Assembly: GCF_001949145.1 (NCBI RefSeq)
Contig: NW_019091396.1
Span: 1,701,615 to 1,765,614, forward strand
Source: Acanthaster planci
Lineage: Eukaryota > Echinodermata > Asteroidea > Valvatida > Acanthasteridae
Reading direction: 5' to 3'
Length of the DNA: 64,000 nt
In this document: positions 56,641 to 64,000 of the stretch, one piece after another
How the letters are laid out: every line of letters begins with the position of its first letter
Numbering within the stretch: position 1 is the stretch's first letter
Notes under the pieces: generated by a model
Database searches by the model: none
What the model was told of the DNA's origin: nothing
Seen by the model: the letters and a program-made list of their open reading frames with translations, nothing else
Position numbers and translations under genes: made by a program

Positions 56641-58305
56641 AGGCAGACAATTTCTCAGCAGTTGTGTCATGGCAGTCATTTCTGATGGGGTGGGGAGATA
56701 CAAACTAAACAAACACACAGAAAGACAGAGAAAACTCTTTGTGTAGCTTTGCTACATGCACACACTCAGGGGAATCAGGCCTTCCTGCTCATGCAAGGTA
56801 GGCCGGGTGAACGTTGCACATTTTCACAGTGAACTGAGCTTCATCAGCATTTGACAGGATCCAGGCGAAATTTGGGATCGTTTTTCTCCTTTGTCAACTG
56901 CCATGACAGAAAATCACAACTGCCTGATAATTGATATATGATAATTTCAATAATGTGTTCCCCTTTAAAGGCTGCCGAGGAAATTAATGGTGCTAGTATC
57001 TTTAGGCTGATGAAGTCTTCTGTATTCTTTTTAGTAAAAATCAAGAGCAAAGTCTACCTTTGTACTTAATTAAAAGTGCTGCTGTTTTAACCCCTTCATG
57101 CCGGGATTCTTTTGACTGGGACTGCTGGGCTGTGGTATGCCCAGTATGCAACGCCCTGTCCAGCGCAGGCCCACATTGAAACCGCAGGTGCATGATGAAT
57201 AGAATATATGTGTGCTATGCACTAATCCTCACACAAAGCCGCGGCTGTCAACGTCTCCTGGCGCGAAGGGGTTAATACAGATATATTGACGCTACAATTT
57301 AGAAAGAACTGTTGCTTTTAAATGTAGATGTTAGACTCTGCAGCTTTATGTGATGCCTCCCCATATTTGCCTGTTCTCGAGTTTACAGTTAAGAAGTACT
57401 AACCTTGACATGGTTGATGTGTCATGTTTTTCATGATGCATTTTTATTGGTCTAAATGTAGCGTGACAGGATTTTTCAAACAGAATGTGAGGTCATTTGC
57501 ATCTCTAAGATGCCACAAGGCACGTCACATGGGGTGTGCCCCTTGTCGAAGTATTGCTACAATCTCATGTCCTCCAGAAAAGCTCACAGCACTCAAAACT
57601 TTAACCTCAGTTCACTTGTGACCCAACCTAGGTTACCTAACAAAATGAGCACCGAGTCGCCAGTGCAACTTTGAATGAAAGGCCCAGGAGAGAATCCTGC
57701 ACCGTGTAAATCATCAGGAACCCTCAACATTTTTCACCAATATATTGTCCACTTTCATCAGGATGCCAGAACAGGCAATAGATCAAAGACATAGAACTCA
57801 ATTTGTTCTGTCTCCTGGATACTAAAACAAAATTATCCTAATTGTGGCATCAAGACTCATGTTTGCGTGATCCAGTCACATTTGGTTGAATGTCGTCGTC
57901 ATGAAAACATTTTGCTACCTCCGCCTCTGAGGATAGACAGGGCATGAAAAATGCCAGACCGGTCATTACATCAGTTATTCCTTTATTCAGTGATTGTAAA
58001 GCGATCACCATTTGGACCAAACTAAATGTAATGTATTTTAGATGAACGGAAGAGAAAGGGATGTTGACCTGATCCAGTCCCCCCACTGTTTGACATTTTC
58101 CAATAGCATGCTGCCAGTCTGTGCAAAAATCGACTGTTTTGGTAGCTGTGATTTACAAAGGAAAACTAAGTTTCAGAATATCACTTAGAACTACTGATTT
58201 TTGTAATCACGTGTCCAAATGTTGTGCGTGCTTCAAAAGCGTCTTTGGAGCAGTTTGGCAGTTTATCATAAAGAAAGCAATAAAGCACGAAAAATCATCT
58301 TGTAT
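56641..58305 (+). other. Collagen 3'UTR (probable)
   Basis: Non-coding DNA after the stop. Candidate poly(A) signals on the + strand are ATTAAA at 57069-57074 and AATAAA at 58279-58284. If the distal one is used the UTR is about 1.66 kb and includes a small TTAA MITE (57087-57275). No other gene is seen here on either strand. Ends are inferred from signals only. Confidence 0.5.
57087..57275. mobile_element. Short TTAA MITE, second family
   Basis: A 189-bp element with TTAA at both ends: left TTAACCCCTTCATGCCGGG, and right in reverse complement TTAACCCCTTCGCGCCAGG. The termini resemble the larger TTAA family (CCACTTCATGCCGGG) but the inside is different, so this may be another deletion family mobilised by the same transposase. 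It lies in the presumed collagen 3'UTR. Confidence 0.75.
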
Positions 58306-58319
58306 TAATTAGTTTTATT
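58279..58319. terminator. Convergent poly(A) signals for collagen (+) and PSMA2 (-)
   Basis: AATAAA on the + strand (58279-58284) and AATAAA on the - strand (58319-58314) face each other across 29 bases. Cleavage 10-30 bases after each would place the two ends in the same short interval (about 58284-58314). A TTTTATTTTCTTT tract on the + strand just beyond could serve as the U-rich downstream element for collagen. Confidence 0.45.
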
Positions 58320-59096
58320 TTCTTTCAAACTTTTCAGATGACAAAATTACAAACCAAAGTGGGCTCCTTAGTTCGCATGAACAGCATTTAAATACAAAAA
58401 CTGAGGTTACATTGCATGTGACTGATGACTGACAGTGGCAGAAAGTCTAGCAGACTACTTGTCTGTGGATTCAGCTATCAATGGCTTGAGGGTTTAGGTC
58501 ATATTGACTTTTGGCATCTTTGTTGATGTGCCTACAGGCTAAAAAAGCTGAACAGGCCAAAATAAGACAGGTTCCTAAACGTAGCAATCTGTGCCTAGGT
58601 AAGCGTCTTCAAAAATAAAATGTATCAAACTTCATAATGACAGGGATTTCAGGTCATTGCTGCATCAGTTCAACAAAATTATAAACAAGAATCTATATTC
58701 GTGTTTGTCTAGCGAGAATGGCTCGGTATGACACAATTCGAATACAACACTGATATGAGTTAGTGGTCAAATATCACTTGAAGCTGTGTTGACAAAGTTG
58801 AAAAAAAATCATATGTTGTTAAAATGTCAAAATCAAATCTCTAAAAGGAATAGGCGTAAGTGCAGATGGCATCGCACTGTGGTTTACACGCACCTTCCTA
58901 TGGAGCCAGTGGGGACCCATGGCCCACTGACAACCATAGCAAAGCACACACACAAAGTGTGGCGTCATCAGTACAGGGGTCTACTGAGTAACAAGGATGT
59001 GGGTTCCCTGAGGCAACTCACATCAGTAGTGCAAGAGTCTACATTACATGTACGTACTTTACAGGTGTTGGTCGTATAATTGACGCTATGATGATG

Positions 59097-62000
59097 CTAT
59101 GCTATTGATGCTAGGTAATCCTTTACTTCAGCTGGTTCCAGTCGGCGGAATCCACTCTCGTTGCAGATTCCTATCTCTATATTATCCTCGTTCATCTGCC
59201 CTTCAAAACTTTCCTGTCAGATTAAAAAAAAAAGGGAAATTGAACTATGAAATGAATTTGGTCCAGTGTCTGCAGATACAGTCAAAACTGACACCTAACC
59301 CGCCCCCCAAGAAATTACATTTGCGATACTGCAGCGCAAAACTCTTGAACCAATTGAACTCTACATGATGTACTCCTGATGAAAGTCTGTGGGCATGTGA
59401 AGTTTCAAAGAGATTAAACACAAAACAGGCAAGACCCCCCCCCCAGCTGCCAGATAACCTGGAAAAAACCACTGTTTTAGGGTTACGTTGTCTTGACGAC
59501 AACAACCCTCTTACCTTGAGAGTGAGTATAGCGGTATGGACTGCATCCTCCAACTCCAAGTCCTCGTTGTACCGCTTCTCCAAGAAGGTCTTGCCATTGA
59601 TGTGGTTCTTGCCCATGGCCGTGGCCTTCCAGGGGAAGTAGGCCCCTGAAGGATCGCACTGGAAGAGGAAGGGCTTGGCATCGTCCTCGTCCCAGCCAGC
59701 GACGAGGAGGGACACGCCGAACGGACGCACACCGCTGGATGAGGATAAAAACAAATGACTGCCAAGTTATGGCACTGCATATATTAACTGTTGAAGGAAT
59801 TTGTGGACAGGCCTTCACGACGTTAAGGGGACATTTTCTTCTGTTGGACAAATTAGGACCAAGTTGCAGGGACATGTCTCTGTTCCCATGTTTTCGGTTG
59901 CCACAAAATAGGTAATATTATCGTGTTTGTCTCCATGACAACGGAACAAGTATGGGGTGTGTAGGTGCGCCTATGTCTGGGCGGCCTCGCCTTGTGGGGA
60001 CCCTTTCTTCAGTTAGGAAATTAGGGACAGAGTCGTGGGTACAAAGTTGTCCCCATTACAAATATACCCCCATAGTAACTATCACAGTGTTGCAGTCTGC
60101 AGCACTGTAGTGGACATGACTGCAAGTTTGCGTTTGACATGAACTGTGACAAAAGCATCTCTTCGTTGTTGTTTGCTCTGTTTCTTATCACTGCTCTTGG
60201 TGAAAGGATTTATGAAGGGTACTTGTGGAAGGACTACAAGCCTTCCAGTCGAGTAACTTACCCAATCTGTGTGTATTCCTGCATGACATTTGCCACTTTG
60301 TGGACGAGCTGAGCTGTTGGAATCTGCTCCTGGTACGTCAAGAAGTAACCCTGGGCCAACTTCCGAGCTTGTCTCACCAATAACCTGTCCACAGCAATGT
60401 CCAAATTCACACGTGCTCGTGAAATCTTACTTCCACTGTCACCATTCTTTGGAAAGAGAGTTTGTGTGACCACTCCACTGAAGAATCTCTTCCAGCTATA
60501 GTCTGAACATGGCCCTCAATATCCCAATCATATTATATAGTCTGAATCGCTCTTATAACTTTTGATGGGAGTCAACTTATAAAAAGGGAATTTTCCATGT
60601 GCACACAAAATGGCAGTGCATTTGGTGAGCATGTATATACCTACTGTACCTAAGGTCTAGACCAAGCAGAAACAAACAGAAACAGAACCAACACGGCTTT
60701 GGACGCCCTGATGGTGTTGCCTCTCTTTGTATGCGGGATGAGGCCAGGTCTCCAGTCTTTCTCAGATATAATCAGAAATGAAGAATGCCCTCAACTTGCT
60801 TCCAGAGTGTTTAAAAGTGGCGGACTGCCACTCAAGACCCACACTCTTGGTGGACTCAAGAACGGTGATGTTTATAAATCATAACTGGAATCACCCTTGC
60901 TACTATGAAGGAATTGAACTCTAGCTATGCCTAAATTGCAGCCAGATTCTGTGTGACTGTAACTGTATCCTGGAATCTGAAAACCATAATTTTTCTGAGA
61001 GCTGAGCATCTGTGTTTGCCAGAAATCCCAAGCGCCCCCAAGAAGCATTGCACTTTTCTTATTCAATCTTATAATTTTTCTTATCCAATCATTTATTTTA
61101 TGTTAATATTTTTGACAAGGTATGACATTTCTTCAACTTGAAGACTTTGGGAGGGTACATCCCCTTTAAACTGGCAGGTAAGGTAGGAAAGGTTGGCTCG
61201 CTAAAATAAAGAAGTTTCAAGTTAGAGGCAGCAACCATACCTGTAGTCTGGTCCCATGCCGCTGTAGACCATGCCAATTTTCTTGGTGATCTTCTCAATT
61301 TTGCACACGCTGTGCTCGTCGTACAGAACTGACTTGTGCTTCTTCTCTGTTGCTATGACGACGCCATTGGATGCCTTGATGCCCACAGAGGGGGCACCTG
61401 CTGCCACAGCATTTAGGGCATACTCGATCTGTACTAGCTTCCCAGATGGGCTGCAAGGGAAAATAGAGACAGATGTAGGCATTGAGAGAAATGAGATTGT
61501 TTCATCCGCACATGAGAGAAATTACTGAACGATTCCTTGAATAAATGTAATTTGAACCATTTAAAAGATACTTTCTCAAAAGATACAGATGTAGGCATTG
61601 AAATGAGATTGTTTCATTTGCACATGAGAGAAATTGCTTCACGATTCCTTGAATGAATGTAATTTGAAGTATTCATAAGATACTTTATAGTTAGTCTGAA
61701 CAGAAAAAAAAATCAGATCCTTGTTATTACAATGTAAGTCATTGACTCTCATTAAGTCACATTTCCTTGTAACTGATAATTTTGATTCCAACCATTAGAA
61801 CATTCAAAATAACTTTTATTACCCATGTCATGCACTTGATGCCAAGCAACAACACATTGATAGACCTTGCAGTTGAACTACGAGTAATTTTACTGCATCC
61901 GACCCCATACAAATTGTAAATTGTGCTTAAAAGTAAAGGGAAAGAGTTCCATATACAGATGCCACTTGATACCTTGTGCATAAACCATGTGAAAGTGAAG

Positions 62001-63130
62001 AAATTTCTCAGCTAATTTCACATTTTAGGACACTGTTATCACCTTCTGTATGTTCTGCTAATGGCTGTTTTAACATTTTAATATGGGAATATTAGTGTTG
62101 TCTGTATTTAGAACTCTTGCCGAACTGAGTAATTTCATTGTATGGACGTCTTCCCGGTTAAGTATACTCGGCCATGGTCCCCAGCACAGACTTGATAATA
62201 CAGCATCACAATAAGCCTTGTCGAGTTAAAGTTGAATCAAATCTGGTACACTGAGTTATATATACATCTGATTACACATAAACATGCCAATTTAAATTCC
62301 CCAGACTAAAGACACTGTTGCTATACCTCGTGATTCGAGCCAAGCTTTTGCATAGTGACTATCATCTCTGGAATGGACTGGTTCCTTTGTGCCCTCTGAA
62401 AATAATGACTATATTGTGCAAGGTGTGAGAAGAGTTCCATAGATGGACGCCAGTAATTCTTTCCTACAGTGACTTAATAGCCATCACTCAGAAAGCAAAA
62501 TTTGTCCAGAAAAGTTCACTTTAGGAGGGAAAATAACAAGTCGATTTACTGAGAAAACACTTAGAATTTTTCAGACCAGTCTCATAGGGTTTGTGTGCAG
62601 GGTGTCAAGTGGCATGTGGAACTGTTCCCAAAGGCGTCTCTTATTTGTAACTGAGCAGAAGCTTGTCCCAAATCACGAGGTACAGCAACAGTGTCTTTAG
62701 CAGGAAGAATTCAAACTGTTATGTTCACGTGAATTTAAAGAACTCAGTACACCAGATTTTATTCAAATTTAACTCACAAAAAGCTTATTAGAAAATATTA
62801 CACATCGTGAGGTAAGCAGGGCACAGCCTAGCCCAGGTTGGACCATGGAGGAATAAAACATGGTTGGACGTTGTCTTCATTTCCCTCCGTAACGTAGTAC
62901 GGTCAGGGAGTCCATTGGGCTAGGCACAGCCGTGCTCATGACTTTGCAAATAGCCTAATGACAAAAAATTTAAAGAGAAAACAAATCAACTTAAAAGAAA
63001 GAAATATAATCTTTCCACATGAAATTAAAAGAAGTATGATATACAATCTTCCAGCCTGGATTAACTACAAAATCGGTTTATCGGAAATTTACCTAAAAGT
63101 TGTCAAGGAAAAACTGTATCGCTCAGTCAT
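59097..63130 (-). CDS. PSMA2: Proteasome subunit alpha type-2 (complete, 5 exons)
   Basis: Encodes the alpha2 subunit of the 20S proteasome outer ring, a structural, non-catalytic component that gates substrate entry. Exons in transcript order: 63130-63093, 61450-61241, 60384-60262, 59734-59515, 59213-59097; total 708 bases, 235 residues plus stop, against 234 in human. The start [13 protein letters not shown] joins [11 protein letters not shown] to make the alpha-type N-terminal signature. Other family landmarks: [68 protein letters not shown], and the end [10 protein letters not shown]. All junctions have AG/GT and keep frame. [12 protein letters not shown] is slightly longer than the vertebrate loop. 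The 3'UTR probably runs down to about 58295. Confidence 0.97.
61469..61686. repeat. Tandem duplication of about 115 bp in PSMA2 intron 1
   Basis: ACAGATGTAGGCATTGA begins both 61469 and 61585. The two units share GAGATTGTTTCAT, GCACATGAGAGAAATT, CGATTCCTTGAAT and AAGATACTTT. Copies differ at several positions and by a small indel. The first unit starts about 20 bases upstream (transcript sense) of the exon 2 acceptor. Confidence 0.85.
62210..62789. mobile_element. Foldback element with long inverted repeats
   Basis: About 580 bp in PSMA2 intron 1. Outer arms are inverted copies over at least 110 bp: GAGTTAAAGTTGAATCAAAT on the left pairs with the 62741-62775 arm, and CTAAAGACACTGTTGCTATA on the left pairs with a right arm that in reverse complement reads CTAAAGACACTGTTGCTGTA. 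Non-coding. No clear target duplication; outer ends are approximate. Confidence 0.72.
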
Positions 63131-63306
63131 GGTGTGAATGAATGATCTTGCTATAACTGCTCTGCAACCAGACGCTACCCAGACGCATTCAACTATAGTT
63201 AACATGCGAGCAAAAAGCAGGGAACCTGACTCCCATTCAGCACGTGAGGGCGCTGTAACCACAAACCGGGTTGATTGCAAAGACTCAAAGAGCTGTAATT
63301 TGGAAA
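63131..63306. promoter_or_regulatory. Shared divergent promoter, PSMA2 / MRPL32
   Basis: Only 176 bases separate the PSMA2 ATG (- strand) from the probable MRPL32 ATG (+ strand), so both promoters must lie here. A palindromic E-box, CACGTG, is at 63241-63246, roughly central. No TATA box is evident, as expected for housekeeping bidirectional promoters. A GAGGGCGCTG stretch next to the E-box is locally GC-rich. Confidence 0.6.
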
Positions 63307-63403
63307 ATGAATAAGTTGTCTAGAATCCTTCAAAAATTTCACCTTTCCTTCCGAGAGTTGGAATTAAGATTTTGGGAGAGATTTGGAGGTAATCCACCCT
63401 TGG
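63307..63403 (+). CDS. MRPL32: Probable mitochondrial ribosomal protein L32, first exon (partial)
   Basis: The ATG at 63307 opens 32 codons up to a good donor, TTGG/GTAAGG at 63404. The peptide starts MNKLSRILQKFHLSFRELEL and continues RFWERFGGNPPLG. It has the Lys/Arg-rich, acid-poor start and amphipathic pattern of a mitochondrial targeting segment. In human, MRPL32 lies head-to-head with PSMA2 on chromosome 7, and its leader also has a YWER motif. Identity therefore rests mainly on synteny. The diagnostic zinc-binding and KNRR core would be in later exons outside the window. GGAG/GTAATC (63389) is an alternative donor. Confidence 0.5.
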
Positions 63404-63463
63404 GTAAGGACTTTTTATAATTGTTTCCAGAATGATTTAGGCTCATTCTTATCAAGAAGTCTA

Positions 63464-63950
63464 GCTCAACTGAGTGTAGCCCTACTAGTGTGGCACAGTC
63501 ACTCCCGGTCTATCCTTAGCCACACATCCGTATGCACAGTTTCGTGTCGGCGTACTTAACATTTTCGGCGCACCCACTTATCATCGTGGGCGCAATTTCT
63601 TTTGCACACGAACATGATCCTTGACCTTTCCATTTTCTAAAAACCATTTATTGAATGATTTCACTCACGTTATTCAGGTATTTTACAGTCTTTTTGCCAT
63701 TCAATCTAACAGGCTCGCTCTCTCAGTCGCCATCTTTAAAATAAGATCGTTGAACAATACGTCCTTGACCCCTCATCGTCTCGACGGCTCTTCTATGTCA
63801 AACAGTTTACGTATGTCTTGACATGATAATAAGTGGGTCCGCCGAAAATGTTCAGTACGCCGACACGAAATTGCGCATACGGATGTGTGGCTAAGGATGG
63901 ATCGGGAGTGAGAGTCCGTGCCACACTAGTGGGGCTATACTGATTGGAGC
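63464..63950. mobile_element. Foldback element with inverted repeats over 100 bp
   Basis: Left arm (about 63464-63588) and right arm (about 63824-63950) are inverted copies; shared blocks include CTAGTGTGGCAC, CCTTAGCCACACATCCGTAT and TTTCGTGTCGGCGTACT. The arms are well conserved, so the insertion is probably recent. The centre has no coding frame of note. Located in the presumed first intron of MRPL32. The outer boundary is uncertain by about 15 bases. Confidence 0.78.
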
Positions 63951-64000
63951 GTTAGGCTTTAGGCCTACAGTTACTTCACCCCATTTCCACGTAACCCCCT

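Noticed and set aside
59483-59875. Overlapping - strand frames around PSMA2 exon 4
   Set aside because: They are other-frame readings of the true exon (59515-59734) running into intron.

Overview
The window comes from an animal nuclear genome, almost certainly an echinoderm. It is filled by one very large intron-rich gene on the + strand, a fibrillar procollagen whose N-propeptide carries a von Willebrand C (VWC) domain followed by eleven four-cysteine SURF (sea urchin fibrillar) modules. That architecture is the hallmark of the echinoderm 2-alpha fibrillar collagen chain (COLP2alpha type). The class (urchin, star, cucumber, brittle star) cannot be fixed from the sequence alone.

Layout. 1-1170: upstream DNA with no recognisable gene. 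1128-1290: collagen promoter (inverted CCAAT, TATA box), 5'UTR and a start codon buried in a small hairpin with an overlapping uORF. 1283-56640: the collagen gene. By following splice sites and reading frame I assign 72 coding exons, 9261 coding bases and 3086 residues: signal peptide, VWC, 11 SURF modules (one exon each, all phase 1-1), a 14-base phase-converting microexon, a minor Gly-X-Y helix (76 residues), a Tyr/Gly-rich N-telopeptide, an uninterrupted 1008-residue major helix in 46 exons (45, 54, 72, 99 or 108 bases), a C-telopeptide, and a COLFI C-propeptide of about 236 residues. 59097-63130 on the - strand: a complete five-exon proteasome subunit alpha type-2 gene (PSMA2, 235 residues), tail-to-tail with the collagen gene. 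63307 onward on the + strand: a probable first exon of mitochondrial ribosomal protein L32 (MRPL32), head-to-head with PSMA2 across 176 bp.

The introns and flanks hold many non-autonomous transposons: a TTAA-flanked (piggyBac-like) family with four copies, one containing the 217-base assembly gap; a 1.2-kb hAT-like element with a perfect 8-bp target duplication; a second hAT-like family; a TA-flanked pogo-like element; several foldback elements; and tRNA-derived SINEs.

Function. The collagen chain should enter cross-striated fibrils of echinoderm connective tissue, with its SURF region exposed on the fibril surface. The C-propeptide lacks the third conserved cysteine, which fits a chain that works in heterotrimers. 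The two helical cross-link lysines are spaced exactly as in vertebrate type I collagen. PSMA2 is a housekeeping 20S proteasome ring subunit and is unrelated functionally. Exon boundaries are my own reading of splice sites and have not been checked against RNA.
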